From contig CAZAYP010000042.1 in assembly GCA_964489425.1 (NCBI GenBank), positions 1-53,200 of the forward strand: a DNA stretch of 53,200 nucleotides, read 5' to 3'. Within the stretch, counting starts at the first letter, position 1, and each line of letters begins with the position of its first letter. The position numbers and the translations under genes were made by a program. The stretch comes from CAZAYP01 sp964489425 [NCBI: uncultured Verrucomicrobiota bacterium] (GTDB taxonomy: Bacteria > Verrucomicrobiota > Kiritimatiellia > RZYC01). Positions 28,151-37,873 of the stretch are shown in pieces. The notes under the pieces are model-generated. The model was not told the DNA's origin. It did not search any database and worked only from the letters and a program-made list of their open reading frames with translations.

Positions 28151-29143
28151 ATGAACGGTGCGCTGAAAGCAAGGAGACGCTGCGGATCCACGCTGGCCGT
28201 GGTGCTCGCGCTTTGGCCGGCGGGCATCAGCCTCGCGCAGTCCGCCCTCCCGCCGGGAGCGCTGACGCCCCTCCCGTTGTCCGCCGGCTTCATGCGCTCG
28301 AGTTTCAGCGGCGTCAACGAGACGGACGCCCGGGCCGCGTTCAAGCTCTTCGCCATCCGCATGGGCGAGAAGTACGGCTACGCCATCGCGCCCGAGGTTC
28401 ACATCTTCGACGACGCGACTGGCCTGGCGGCATACTTGAAGGAACGCCCCCTGGACGTGGTCATCATCAATACGTGGGATTACCTCGCCCTGGCCCCGAT
28501 CCCCAACCTGCCGGTGGTGTTTTCGACGGTTGCACAGGGCGTGGTCGCGGAGGAATGCGTTCTCCTGGGCCGGGCGGACAGCAACCTGGCCGGCTTTGCC
28601 GACCTCGCGGGCAAACATGTCATCGTGCTGAACAGCGGCAACGCCAACCTCGTCCGGCACTGGTTTCGCACCGAAATCCTGGCCCTCGGACGCGGCGCGC
28701 CCGAGGAGTTTCTCGGCCGACTTGAGGTCAAGGAACGGATTTCCCCGGTGGTGCTGCCCGTGTTTTTCGGCCAGGCGGACGCCTGCGCGCTGGACCGCGG
28801 CGGCCTTGAAACGATGATCGAGTTGAACCCCCAGATCGGCAACACCCTGCGCGTGCTGGCCCAATCAGAGCCGCAGCTGTCAACGGTTTGTCTCATCCGG
28901 CTTGAGGGGTGGGATCGGGATGACGATCGCCGGGACCTGCTCCGGGCCATGCAGGAACTGCCCAATGACACGGCCGGCCGCCAGATCCTGACGCTGTTCA
29001 AGTCCAACGGAGTCATCCCGTTTGAGGCGCGCCATCTTGACACCGTGCGTGCCCTGCGCAAACGTCACGATGAGTTGGTGGCCGGCCGGCAGATGCCCGC
29101 CGCGGCGCCGGATTATGCGGGAACGGCGGGCACGACGCCATGA
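28151..29143 (+). CDS. PhnD/SsuA-like periplasmic binding protein 1
   Basis: A 330-residue exported protein. The start is the ATG at 28151, 23 bases after the TolC stop; the open frame upstream is only the shadow of that gene. The signal peptide spans about residues 1-28 (LAVVLALWPAGISLAQS). The rest has the phosphonate/phosphite-binding (PhnD) fold: FSGVNETDARAAFKLFAIRM, VHIFDDATGLAAYLKER, VVIINTWDYLAL, GKHVIVLNSG, and the hinge signature VLPVFFGQADACAL followed by ELNPQIGN. Such proteins bind small ligands in the periplasm. With no ABC permease or ATPase in the operon, a sensory role with the kinase encoded two genes later is more likely than import. The TGA overlaps the next ATG by 4 bases. 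Confidence 0.85.
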   Translation: MNGALKARRRCGSTLAVVLALWPAGISLAQSALPPGALTPLPLSAGFMRSSFSGVNETDARAAFKLFAIRMGEKYGYAIAPEVHIFDDATGLAAYLKERPLDVVIINTWDYLALAPIPNLPVVFSTVAQGVVAEECVLLGRADSNLAGFADLAGKHVIVLNSGNANLVRHWFRTEILALGRGAPEEFLGRLEVKERISPVVLPVFFGQADACALDRGGLETMIELNPQIGNTLRVLAQSEPQLSTVCLIRLEGWDRDDDRRDLLRAMQELPNDTAGRQILTLFKSNGVIPFEARHLDTVRALRKRHDELVAGRQMPAAAPDYAGTAGTTP

Positions 29144-30084
29144 CCCGGTGTTGCTCATCGCGTGGGCATGGCGGGCCGGCGCGGCTGGGCCTGGCGCGGT
29201 GCGCGCTGGCTGGCCTGCTGGCCTTGTCGGCCGGCGCCGCGCGCGCGGCGGACCCCCAGGAACCGCCCATTCGGATCGGGTTCACGCCGGCCATTTTCAA
29301 GAGCCGCAACCAGAATGATGTCATTGCGGCCATGAGGGTATGGGCGCAAACGGTGGCCAGGGATCGCGGCGTCCCGCTCGATCCGCACATGACGATTTTC
29401 CGCGATCTCAAGGAAGCCGAGGCCGCCATTCGCGGGCAGCAGGTGGATGCCCTGACCCTGGCCCTGCCCGAATATGCGGTTTTTTCAGATGGACTGCTGA
29501 GCGGCCCCTTCTTCCGGGACGAGGTTAACGGCTCCACGCTCGTCGAGTTCGTATTGGCGGCCGCCACGAACGGCCCCGTCCGCCAGGTGGGGGACCTGCG
29601 CAACGCCCGGGTGAGCATTCACGACGGCGAACAGGCCGACGTGGCCATGGCCTGGCTGGAAGCGCAGGTTGCGGCCGCCGGGCTGGGGCGGCTGGCGTCC
29701 GCGGCCGCCAGCGTGGAGTTGAACGAGAAGGCGTCCGCGGCCGTGTTGAGCGTCTTTTTCGGCAAGGCCGACGCCTGCCTGGTGCGGCGCGGCGTCCTGG
29801 CGAGCGTTGCGGAACTCAACCCGCAGGTGGCCAAACGCCTGGCCATCGTGGCCGCATCCGAACCGATCGTTCCCACCCTCTTCGCCTTCCGGGCCGACCT
29901 GCCGGAAGCGTCCAAGGACCGCTTCTTCCGCGAGGTTCTCCGCATCCACGAGTCGGTCGCGGGGCAGCAGGTGCTGCGGGTGTTCAAGTCGGACCGCATG
30001 CAGTCCCCGACGGCGGAGGAGGTGGCGCGGTCGGTTCGGCTATTGAACGGCTGGCGGCAGCAAATCGAGCAGGGCGCACCATGA
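29140..30084 (+). CDS. PhnD/SsuA-like periplasmic binding protein 2
   Basis: A 314-residue paralogue of the genes on either side. The signal peptide ends near AGAARA-ADP (about residue 37) after an unusually polar first 15 residues (MTRCCSSRGHGG), so an internal start is possible, although the ATGA overlap with the previous gene favours this one. Family landmarks: IRIGFTPAIFKSRNQNDVIA, MTIFRDLKEAEAAIRGQQVD, GDLRNARVSIHD and LSVFFGKADACLV followed by ELNPQVAK. It differs from its neighbours enough to suggest a different ligand or surface partner. Translational coupling on both sides points to fixed ratios of the three proteins. Confidence 0.85.
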   Translation: MTRCCSSRGHGGPARLGLARCALAGLLALSAGAARAADPQEPPIRIGFTPAIFKSRNQNDVIAAMRVWAQTVARDRGVPLDPHMTIFRDLKEAEAAIRGQQVDALTLALPEYAVFSDGLLSGPFFRDEVNGSTLVEFVLAAATNGPVRQVGDLRNARVSIHDGEQADVAMAWLEAQVAAAGLGRLASAAASVELNEKASAAVLSVFFGKADACLVRRGVLASVAELNPQVAKRLAIVAASEPIVPTLFAFRADLPEASKDRFFREVLRIHESVAGQQVLRVFKSDRMQSPTAEEVARSVRLLNGWRQQIEQGAP

Positions 30085-31073
30085 CACGCGCGCGCGTCAA
30101 CCGGGCGCTGGCCCTGGCGGTGCTGGCCCTGTGGGCCGGCCTTGGGCGCGCGCCGGCGGCGGAACCGGCCGGCGGCGGCGAGGACCGCGCCGCCCCCGGA
30201 AGCCGCGTGCTGCGCATCGGGCTCTGGTTGCCCGCCTTCGTCAATTTCAATCCCAACGACGCCCGGGTCGCATCACAGGTGTGGGTCGAGAAGTGGGGCC
30301 GGAAAAGCGGCCTGTACGATGGCGCGGAAACCCGGGTGTTCGAGGATTCTTCCAACCTGGGCACGCAGATTGCGGCGGAACACTGGGACCTCATCATGTT
30401 GCCCGTGGAGGAGTTCTTCCGGGTGGGCGAGCCCCTTGGATTAACGCCCGATTTCACGGTCACGCGGGGTGACCAGCCCGGCGATGTACATGTCCTGCTG
30501 GTCCGCCGCGACAGCGGGATCGCAGAGCTGAAGAACTTGAAAGGGCACAGGATCCTGGTCGCCACGGAGCATAACCAGTTCACGGGATCCGCCTGGCTGA
30601 ACGATTTGCTGGCGCGCCAGGGCCTTCCGGAGCTGGCCACGCTCGCCGAAGTCCTCGAGGGAGAGCGAAAGCCGGCCAAGCAGATTCTGCCCGTTTTTTT
30701 CGGTCAGGCGGACGCCTGCCTGGTCAGCCGGTACGAGTTCGCGGCAATGGTCGAGATGAACCCGCAAGTGGGGGAGAAGCTGGTGGTGCTGGCCGAGTCG
30801 CCGCGGCTGCTCTCGCTGGTGTTCTGCCTGGCCGCCAGCCTGGGCGCGGATCGGCGCGCCGCCCTGCGGGCATCCCTCGCCACCGTCCACAAGGACGAGG
30901 AATTCCGGCAGTTGCTCCTGCTGCAAAAGGTAACCTGCCTCGAACCGCCCGACCAAATATCGCTCGAAGCGACGCGGGTCCTTTGCGAACGCCGCCGCGC
31001 GACCGCGGCCGGGGCTGCGGCGCGGCCGCTCGACCGCGAGGCCGGCCATTCATCCCCAGGAACACCGCCATGA
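30081..31073 (+). CDS. PhnD/SsuA-like periplasmic binding protein 3
   Basis: A 330-residue paralogue with signal peptide ALALAVLALWAGLGRAPA (about 10-27). Landmarks: LRIGLWLPAFVNFNPNDARV, ETRVFEDSSNLGTQIAAEHW, DLIMLPVEEFF, LKGHRILVATEHNQF and ILPVFFGQADACLV followed by EMNPQVGE. The last 30 residues are Ala/Arg-rich and not part of the fold. The stop overlaps the ATG of a membrane-bound hybrid kinase by 4 bases. In this family binding proteins are known to occur fused to, or encoded beside, histidine kinases, so presentation of a ligand-bound form to the kinase's periplasmic domain is a reasonable but untested model. Confidence 0.85.
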   Translation: MTRARVNRALALAVLALWAGLGRAPAAEPAGGGEDRAAPGSRVLRIGLWLPAFVNFNPNDARVASQVWVEKWGRKSGLYDGAETRVFEDSSNLGTQIAAEHWDLIMLPVEEFFRVGEPLGLTPDFTVTRGDQPGDVHVLLVRRDSGIAELKNLKGHRILVATEHNQFTGSAWLNDLLARQGLPELATLAEVLEGERKPAKQILPVFFGQADACLVSRYEFAAMVEMNPQVGEKLVVLAESPRLLSLVFCLAASLGADRRAALRASLATVHKDEEFRQLLLLQKVTCLEPPDQISLEATRVLCERRRATAAGAAARPLDREAGHSSPGTPP

Positions 31074-34000
31074 ACGCGCTGCGCCGCCGCCCCGGCCGCC
31101 TGGGGATCCTGGCCAAGACCGCCCTCTTCGCCTGGCTCGTCAGCCTGGTCACCATGACGGTGTTTGTTGCCGTGACGCTGCCCGGCCAGAAGCGGACCTT
31201 CATCGAGAACCTGGCCTCGAAGGCGCACGGGGTCTCCGTGTCCCTGCAGGACGTGGCCGCCGGCGCGGTCGTGACCGAGGACTACGGGGCGGTCGTGGAC
31301 CACTGCACCCAGGTGCTCGCGGGCGACCCCTCCATCGAGTTCCTGGTGCTGACCCGCAAGGACGGGTTCGGGCTGATAAACTACCGGGGTGGCTGGACCA
31401 GCGAGCAGATGCCCGCGGCCTGGCGCCCGGCATTGCGCGTGATCAGCTACCAGATGGATCGGCCGGCCTTCCTCGACCGGGAGGTGTTCCACTACGCGCG
31501 CCCGTTCGATTACTCGGGCATCGAGTGGGGCTGGATTCACGTGGGGTTGTCGCTGGACACCTACCGGGCCAACGTCCGCGCCTCCTATGCCCGCACGGCC
31601 TGGCTCGCCGCGCTATGCATCCTGGTGGGATTGGTCGCGTCGGTGGTGTATGCGAAGCGTAGCGTGACCCCGATCCTGCGCCTGCGCCGCACCGCCCAGC
31701 AGGTGGCCGCCGGCGACTTGAGCGCCCGCGCGGATGTCCGGAGCGGGGACGAGGTCGAGGCGCTGGCGAACACCTTCAATGCGATGACCCAGGCGGTCCA
31801 GGACCGCGAGGCGCGCGTGCGCGCGCAGAACCAGCAACTGGCGGCGCTCGTGACCGACAAGGCGCTGCACGCCGGCGACTTGGCGGCAGCCGCCCGCCGC
31901 ATCACCGAGATGGCGGCCAGCACGCTCGGCGTGGAACAGGCCGGGGTCTGGCTGTTCGTGGATGAGGCGGGCGCGAGCGAGTGCCTGGACCAGTTCAACC
32001 GCAGCAGCCAGGCCCACTCCCGGGGCGTGCGCATCGAGCGCAAAGGGCACGAAGCCTACTTTGACGCCTTGAACGGGATCCGTACGCTATCGGCCGCCGA
32101 CGCCTGCGCCGACCCCCGCACCGCCTGCTTCGCGGAAGCCTACCTCCGCCCGCTGAACATCGCGGCCCTGCTGGATGCCGGCATCCGGGTCGGGGGGGTC
32201 ATCGTGGGTACGATCTGCATCGAACACGTGGGCCAGACGCGCGCCTGGACGTTGGAGGAGGAGAACTTCGTCGGTTCGCTCGCCGACCTGCTGGCGCTGG
32301 CGGTCGAGGCGCAGGAGCGACGCAACGCGCGGGATGAACTGGTGAAGGCCAAGGAAGCGGCCGAGGCGGCCAGCGTGGCCAAGTCGCAGTTCCTCGCCAA
32401 CATGAGCCACGAGATCCGCACCCCGATCAACGGCGTGACGGGCATGCTGCAGCTGCTGGAGCGGGAGCCCTTGACGGATAAGCAGGCCCATTTCGTGGCG
32501 GCGGCCCTCAGTTCGGCCGATGCGCTGCTCACGGCGATCGGGGATGTGCTGGACTTCTCCAAGATCGAGGCCGGCTACCTGGAACTCGATTCGGCGGATT
32601 TCGTGCTCCGCAACACCGTGGACAACGCGATCCGCCTCTTCGCCGAGAAGGCGGATGCCAAGCGCATTGAACTGTCCTACGCCGTGGCTCCCGAGCTGCC
32701 CGAAACGGTGGTGGGCGATTCCAACCGGCTGCGCCAGGTGCTGATCAACCTGGTGGGCAATGCCATGAAATTCACCGATGCGGGCGAAATCCACATCACG
32801 GCCACCCTGACGGCGACAACGAGGTTCGGCATCGAGGTGCGCTTTGCCGTGCGCGACACCGGGCCGGGCATACCCGCGGCGCAGCGTGAGATCATCTTCG
32901 AGTCCTTCTCGCAAGGCGACGCCTCCATGCACCGGCGGCATGGCGGCACGGGGCTGGGGCTGGCCATCTCCCGCCACCTGGTGTCGCTCATGGGCGGAAG
33001 CCTGTGGGTGGAAAGCGAGGTCGGCCGGGGCTCCACGTTCTACTTCACGGTGCGTCTGGGGCTGGCCAAGGGCGCCACCGCTCCGGCGGCGCGCGGCCTG
33101 GTGGTGCCGCGCGACGTGCGGGTCCTGGTGGTGGACGACGCTGCCACGGCGCGGGCCGTCGCGTGCGACTGCCTGCGGACGTGGGGCTGCGTGGTCGGGG
33201 AAGCGGCCGACGCATCCCAGGCCATGCAAGAGCTGCGGCATGCCCGCGAGGCCGGGGTGCCGTATACTATGGCGGTGCTGGACGCTGGCATGCCCGGGAT
33301 CGACGGTTATGGCCTGGCGCGACTGATCCGGGAGGATGCGGGCTTCGCGGCGACCCGGTTGATCCTGCTCAGCGGGTTCGCGGCACCGGCCGCGGAACGC
33401 CTGGCCGAATGCGGGATCCAGGCCGCGGTTTCCAAGCCCATGCGCGTTTCCGAGCTCTACAATACCATGATGTCCCTGGCCAACAGCTCGTGGAAACAGC
33501 CCGCGCGTCCGGCCGCCGCGCCGCCGCCCGCCACCGTGCCGGCCGGGGCCAGGATCCTGCTGCTGGAGGACAACGAGATCAACCAGGAGGTCACCCGCGA
33601 AATGCTCGCCCGGCTGGGACTCGCCTGCCGGTGCCTTGGCTCCGGCCGCCAGGCGATGGACGCGCGCGCCGAAGGAGCCTGCGACCTGATCCTGATGGAC
33701 TGCCAGATGCCCGGCATGGACGGCTACGAAGCCACCGCCGCCATCCGCGCGTGGGAGCAGCAGAACTGCCCGGGTGCCAGGATCCCGATCATCGCCCTGA
33801 CCGCCCACGCCATGAAGGGCGACCGGGAACGCTGCCTGGCCGCGGGAATGGACGATTACCTCCCCAAGCCGCTCCAGGTCAAAGACCTGATCGTCGTCCT
33901 CGCGAAATGGCTGGGTCAGGATCCCGGGGCCGGGCCTTTGGACCCCGCGCCGCCGGCCGCGGTCGCGGCCGATGCCGCGGGGAGCGAGCCGGCGCTGGAA

Positions 34001-34321
34001 GCCGTCGTCATCGAACGGTGCAGCGGGGTTCGCCCCCTGGCCAGCCGGCTTCTCCGGGCTTTCATCAAGCAGACGGAGGCCGACCTCGCGGCCCTCTGCG
34101 CCGCGGTCACCGCGGGCGATTCCGAACAGGTCGTCCGGGCGGCCCATCGGCTTAAGGGCGCCGCCGGGAACCTGGGGTTGGAGGCATGCCAGCGGGCGGC
34201 CGACGAACTGGTGCAACGGGGCAAGGCGGGCCGCACGGATGGCCTCGCGCCATACCTGGCTTTGTTGCGCGTGGAAGCAGACCGGATCGCCCGGATGAAC
34301 ATCTTGCAGGAGGACGAATGA
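31070..34321 (+). CDS. Membrane hybrid histidine kinase (periplasmic sensor, HAMP, GAF, HisKA, REC x2, HPt)
   Basis: A 1083-residue kinase. The start is the ATG at 31070, in an ATGA overlap with the last binding-protein gene; the longer frame is not credible. Two membrane segments (about 11-35 and 177-197) flank a periplasmic domain of about 140 residues, small and cache-like. HAMP (about 200-250; [20 protein letters not shown]) is followed by a GAF domain (about 275-415), HisKA with [11 protein letters not shown] (His447), HATPase ([17 protein letters not shown]), two receivers (Asp738 in [11 protein letters not shown] and Asp877 in [11 protein letters not shown]) and an HPt domain with [10 protein letters not shown] (His1026). 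Gene order makes it the natural receptor for the three binding proteins. Residues 738 and 877 both retain their acidic pockets (VDDA and LEDN), the second more fully. Confidence 0.94.
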   Translation: MNALRRRPGRLGILAKTALFAWLVSLVTMTVFVAVTLPGQKRTFIENLASKAHGVSVSLQDVAAGAVVTEDYGAVVDHCTQVLAGDPSIEFLVLTRKDGFGLINYRGGWTSEQMPAAWRPALRVISYQMDRPAFLDREVFHYARPFDYSGIEWGWIHVGLSLDTYRANVRASYARTAWLAALCILVGLVASVVYAKRSVTPILRLRRTAQQVAAGDLSARADVRSGDEVEALANTFNAMTQAVQDREARVRAQNQQLAALVTDKALHAGDLAAAARRITEMAASTLGVEQAGVWLFVDEAGASECLDQFNRSSQAHSRGVRIERKGHEAYFDALNGIRTLSAADACADPRTACFAEAYLRPLNIAALLDAGIRVGGVIVGTICIEHVGQTRAWTLEEENFVGSLADLLALAVEAQERRNARDELVKAKEAAEAASVAKSQFLANMSHEIRTPINGVTGMLQLLEREPLTDKQAHFVAAALSSADALLTAIGDVLDFSKIEAGYLELDSADFVLRNTVDNAIRLFAEKADAKRIELSYAVAPELPETVVGDSNRLRQVLINLVGNAMKFTDAGEIHITATLTATTRFGIEVRFAVRDTGPGIPAAQREIIFESFSQGDASMHRRHGGTGLGLAISRHLVSLMGGSLWVESEVGRGSTFYFTVRLGLAKGATAPAARGLVVPRDVRVLVVDDAATARAVACDCLRTWGCVVGEAADASQAMQELRHAREAGVPYTMAVLDAGMPGIDGYGLARLIREDAGFAATRLILLSGFAAPAAERLAECGIQAAVSKPMRVSELYNTMMSLANSSWKQPARPAAAPPPATVPAGARILLLEDNEINQEVTREMLARLGLACRCLGSGRQAMDARAEGACDLILMDCQMPGMDGYEATAAIRAWEQQNCPGARIPIIALTAHAMKGDRERCLAAGMDDYLPKPLQVKDLIVVLAKWLGQDPGAGPLDPAPPAAVAADAAGSEPALEAVVIERCSGVRPLASRLLRAFIKQTEADLAALCAAVTAGDSEQVVRAAHRLKGAAGNLGLEACQRAADELVQRGKAGRTDGLAPYLALLRVEADRIARMNILQEDE

Positions 34322-34322
34322 T

Positions 34323-36329
34323 ATGAATGCTGTGCAAACCGAAGTTCCCACCCCGGTTACACAGTCCGGGCCAGGCCGCCCCCGGATACTGCTTGTTGAC
34401 GACGACGTGACCGTGCGTTCGCTGGGCGAACATTACCTGGGCGCGGCCGGCTTCGACGTGATTGCCCTGGCCGAAGGGGGGCCCGCGACCGCCACCTTCC
34501 TGGAGCATCAGCCCGCCGCGGTCCTCCTCGACGTCATGCTGCCCGATGCCGATGGTTTCGACCTGTGCCGGGCCCTGCGCGGGATCCCGCAGGCGGCGTA
34601 TCTTCCCATCGTCATGTTGACTTCGCTGAACGACGAATGCGCCATTCGCACGGCCTTCGAGGCGGGCGCCACGGAATTCGTGACAAAACCCATTAACTGG
34701 CTGCACGAATGCTACCGGCTGCGCTATCTCCTGCGCGCCGACGCGAATCTGCGCGATCTCGACCGGGCGAAGGAAACGATTACCCGGGCCAAGCAGGAGT
34801 GGGAGAAGACCTTTGACGCCATCGAGGATCCGGTGCTGCTCCTCAACCCGGATCTCACGATCCGCCGGGCCAACCAGGCGGCGGCGCGGATGAGCGGAGT
34901 TTCTTGCGCAGCCATGGTGGGTTGTGCCTGCAACGAGGCCATGCGATGCCAGCTCCCCGGCGCGGAAACGTGCCCGGCTAAACAGGCTCTCGCCCGTCAC
35001 GCCCCCGTGCAAGCCGAACTGCGCGGCTTTGGCCCGGGGATGCGCGACGTGCTGGTATCCGTGGCGCCGGTCTTTAATGGCGGGCACGAACCGGCCGCCC
35101 TGGTGTACACCGTTAAAGACGTTACCGAGTACCGCGAACTCCAGAAGGAATTGCTGCACGCGCAGAAAATGGATGCCCTCGGCGTGCTGGCGGCGGGCGT
35201 CGCCCACGATTTCAACAACTTGCTCCAGGGGATCCTGGGCTGGGCCGAGCAACTCCTGGCGGAACCGCCCGCTCCGGCCGACCTCCAGCAGGGCCTCGCG
35301 CAGATGATGGACATCGCCATGAAGGGGCGCGCGCTTACCCAGCAGTTGCTCTTCACCTCGCGCAAAGCCGAAGGCAAGAAACGGCCCATTGCCGCCGGAC
35401 CGATCCTCAACGAAGTGGCGGCCCTGCTGGCCCGCACGCAACCCAAAACGATCTCCATCGAGACGGAAACGCCCGGGGACCTCTGGCTGGTCAACGCGGA
35501 TGATTCGCATCTGCACCAGGCGGTGATGAACCTCGCGGTCAACGCGGCCCAGGCCATGCCGGGCGGGGGCTGCCTGCGCCTGCGAGCCGCCAACGTCACC
35601 CTGGACAGCGCTTACCTTTACAGCCACCCCGACACCCACGTCGGGCCCCACATCATGCTCGCGGTTTCCGATACGGGCACGGGAATAGACCGGGCCGTGC
35701 TGCCCCGAATTTACGATCCGTTCTTCACCACCAAGGCGCCGGGTGAAGGCACGGGGCTCGGTCTTTCCATCGTCTTTGGCATCGTGCGCGATCATGGCGG
35801 TCACATCTGCTGCTACTCTGAACCCGGACAGGGCACCACGTTCAGTATCTATCTGCCGGCCCTCACGGCCACGCAAGTCGGAGAAACCAGCAGCCTCGCC
35901 AAGGCCCAACCAGGTCCGCCGGCCGGCGAAGGGAAGACCGTGCTGGTCGCCGAGGACGAACCCCTGAACCTGGGCTTGGTCGTCAGATTCCTGGAGCGCG
36001 AGCAATATCGAGTCGTTCAAACCCGCAATGGCAAGGAAGCGTTGGAACAATACCTCGCGCAGCGGGAACGGATAGATGCCGTTGTCCTGGACATGAACAT
36101 GCCGCTCATGAATGGCGCGGTCTGCCTGCAAGAACTCGTCCGCCAAGGTTGCAAGGCGCCCATGTTCCTGGCCACCGGCGCGTTGCTCTCCGCCGAACGG
36201 CAGGCCGAGATTCTCAAGTTGGCTACCGGCATCGTGATGAAACCTTATCACAGGAGCGAACTCCTCGATGCGCTCGCACGCGCCCTGGCGACCTCCCGTC
36301 CCGGCACACCCGACGCGACAAAGCCCTAG
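34323..36329 (+). CDS. Soluble hybrid histidine kinase (REC, PAS, NtrB-type HisKA, HATPase, REC)
   Basis: A 668-residue kinase beginning one base after the previous stop (ATGATATGA). Receiver 1 (about 20-140) has VDDD, Asp70 in LLDVMLPDADG and the Lys of FVTKPI. A PAS domain (about 155-275; DAIEDPVLLLNPDLTIRRAN) contains a Cys-rich loop (CAAMVGCACNEAMRCQLPGAETC), condensed here to four or five cysteines within 25 residues, which could hold a metal or redox switch. HisKA has LAAGVAHDFNNLLQ (His295), then HATPase (DTGTGID, GTGLGLSIVFG), and a C-terminal receiver with AEDE and Asp590 in VLDMNMPLMNG. With receivers at both ends it probably takes phosphate from the membrane kinase and passes it on. 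It is the last gene of the operon. Confidence 0.93.
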   Translation: MNAVQTEVPTPVTQSGPGRPRILLVDDDVTVRSLGEHYLGAAGFDVIALAEGGPATATFLEHQPAAVLLDVMLPDADGFDLCRALRGIPQAAYLPIVMLTSLNDECAIRTAFEAGATEFVTKPINWLHECYRLRYLLRADANLRDLDRAKETITRAKQEWEKTFDAIEDPVLLLNPDLTIRRANQAAARMSGVSCAAMVGCACNEAMRCQLPGAETCPAKQALARHAPVQAELRGFGPGMRDVLVSVAPVFNGGHEPAALVYTVKDVTEYRELQKELLHAQKMDALGVLAAGVAHDFNNLLQGILGWAEQLLAEPPAPADLQQGLAQMMDIAMKGRALTQQLLFTSRKAEGKKRPIAAGPILNEVAALLARTQPKTISIETETPGDLWLVNADDSHLHQAVMNLAVNAAQAMPGGGCLRLRAANVTLDSAYLYSHPDTHVGPHIMLAVSDTGTGIDRAVLPRIYDPFFTTKAPGEGTGLGLSIVFGIVRDHGGHICCYSEPGQGTTFSIYLPALTATQVGETSSLAKAQPGPPAGEGKTVLVAEDEPLNLGLVVRFLEREQYRVVQTRNGKEALEQYLAQRERIDAVVLDMNMPLMNGAVCLQELVRQGCKAPMFLATGALLSAERQAEILKLATGIVMKPYHRSELLDALARALATSRPGTPDATKP

Positions 36330-36518
36330 TGGCACAGCATCCCGGCATTCGGAATGATGACCATGATGCAGTCGGCGCGGCGGTAACTCTGCCTGATGCT
36401 GCTTTCATCTTTTGCACGCAAATGCGATCGAGAATCGGCGATTGATGATCACTCGATCCATTTGACCAGCCGTGAACTACGATCAAAGTGTTGGCCTGAA
36501 AAAACGCAATTTACCGGG

Positions 36519-36547
36519 TTGAAACGAGCAATGGTTTTCAGTATAAG
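36519..36547 (+). promoter_or_regulatory. Sigma-70-type promoter of the lipid operon
   Basis: TTGAAA (36519-36524), a 17-base spacer and TATAAG (36542-36547) make a near-consensus housekeeping promoter. It lies 20 bases upstream of a GGGAGG ribosome site and the HMG-CoA reductase ATG at 36568. The rest of the 238-base gap after the kinase operon shows no gene. Confidence 0.65.
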
Positions 36548-36567
36548 TATTTCGTGGGAGGGGGAGT

Positions 36568-37854
36568 ATGTCACTAAACAAAGCAGAAGTGCAGAAGTTC
36601 GTTCGCCGCTTGCTGGTCGAACGCGATGCGTCGCAAATTCAGGATCAACTCGAAGCGGACACTTCGGAATTGCCGCCGCGCATTCAGAACCTGGGTCGGA
36701 TTGATCGCGCCTCCATGGAGCGCCGATGGAAGGCATTGAACAAGCCTGATGCGGTGCGGCCGCTCGTTCAACAAGATCCGGAAGCCTTGCAAGTTTATGA
36801 GCGCCATATCGAGAACCTGCTGGGCGAGGTCCGGCTGCCGGTAGGCTTGGCAGGGCCTTTAAGAGTTCATGGCTTATTTGCTTCGGGAGACTACTATCTT
36901 CCTTTGGCCACAACCGAAGCGGCGTTGGTGGCCTCGTATAACCGCGGCTGCCAGGCGATTTCCCAAGCCGGGGGATGCACCTCGGTACTGCTGGCCGAGG
37001 GGGTGTCCCGCAGCCCCGGCTTTATATTTGCGCGGGTGGCCGACGCGGGCCGATTCGCCATCTGGGTCTCTGAGCAGGAAACCTTACTTAAGGAGGTGGT
37101 TGCGACCACCACGCGCCATGGTCGGCTGGACGATATCCGTTTCACGATGGAAGGCAACCACCTCTATCTCCACCTGGTGTTTCAAACCGGTGACGCGGCC
37201 GGGCAGAACATGGTAACGCTGGCCACCGCCGCAGTGTGCCAGTGGCTGGTGGAGCATGCCCCGGTCAAGCCCCGGGAGTTTTTCGTGGAAGCCAACATGT
37301 CCGGCGACAAGAAGGCCAGCATGCAGTCCTTCCTCGGGGTGCGGGGCAAGAAGGTTTGCGCCGAGGTCGTGTTGGCCGCGGACCTCGTCGCCTCGCGGCT
37401 GCGGACCACGCCGGACAAAATGGAAAGCTATTGGAAGATGTCGGCCATGGGCGGCATCTTGAGCGGGACCATCGGGGTGCAGGGACATTATGCCAACGGG
37501 CTGGCGGCCTTGTTCATTGCCACTGGGCAGGACGTGGCCTGCGTGGCCGAAGCCGCGGTCGGCGTGACGCGCCTGGAAGTGGTGGATCAGGGTGCGCTGT
37601 ATGCCACCGTAACCCTGCCGAACCTGATCGTGGGCACCGTCGGCGGAGGCACTGGCTTGCCAACGCAGGCGGCCTGCCTGGACATCCTGGGGTTGCGCGG
37701 CGGCGGCAAGGCCAACGCCCTGGCGGAAGTCTGCGCAGCCTTGTGCCTGGCGGGCGAGCTTTCCATCATCGCGGCATTGAGCGCCGGTCATTTCGCCGCC
37801 GCGCATGGCAAGCTGGCGCGGGGTGCGGCCACCCCAGACCAACCGCAACCATGA
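36568..37854 (+). CDS. hmgA: Hydroxymethylglutaryl-CoA reductase
   Basis: A 428-residue enzyme reducing HMG-CoA to mevalonate, the committed step to isoprenoids by the mevalonate route. The family blocks are all present: ENLLGEVRLPVGLAGPLRV, ATTEAALVAS with catalytic Glu117, EANMSGDKKAS with Lys248, IATGQD with Asp322 and the terminal AHGK with His413, plus GTVGGGTGLPTQ. The DKK and GQD forms resemble class I (NADPH-type) enzymes, and there is no membrane anchor. It is the first gene of a seven-gene operon driven by the promoter just upstream. No other mevalonate gene lies in the window, so it may be dedicated to supplying isoprenoid for the lipid made by the genes that follow. Confidence 0.95.
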   Translation: MSLNKAEVQKFVRRLLVERDASQIQDQLEADTSELPPRIQNLGRIDRASMERRWKALNKPDAVRPLVQQDPEALQVYERHIENLLGEVRLPVGLAGPLRVHGLFASGDYYLPLATTEAALVASYNRGCQAISQAGGCTSVLLAEGVSRSPGFIFARVADAGRFAIWVSEQETLLKEVVATTTRHGRLDDIRFTMEGNHLYLHLVFQTGDAAGQNMVTLATAAVCQWLVEHAPVKPREFFVEANMSGDKKASMQSFLGVRGKKVCAEVVLAADLVASRLRTTPDKMESYWKMSAMGGILSGTIGVQGHYANGLAALFIATGQDVACVAEAAVGVTRLEVVDQGALYATVTLPNLIVGTVGGGTGLPTQAACLDILGLRGGGKANALAEVCAALCLAGELSIIAALSAGHFAAAHGKLARGAATPDQPQP

Positions 37855-37873
37855 GGCCGCCGGCAGACAACGC

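Noticed and set aside
21066-36335. Long minus-strand frames opposite the kinases (for example 21066-23873, 32087-34351, 34152-36335)
   Set aside because: Antisense to well-defined kinase domains; no recognisable motif and no start signals.
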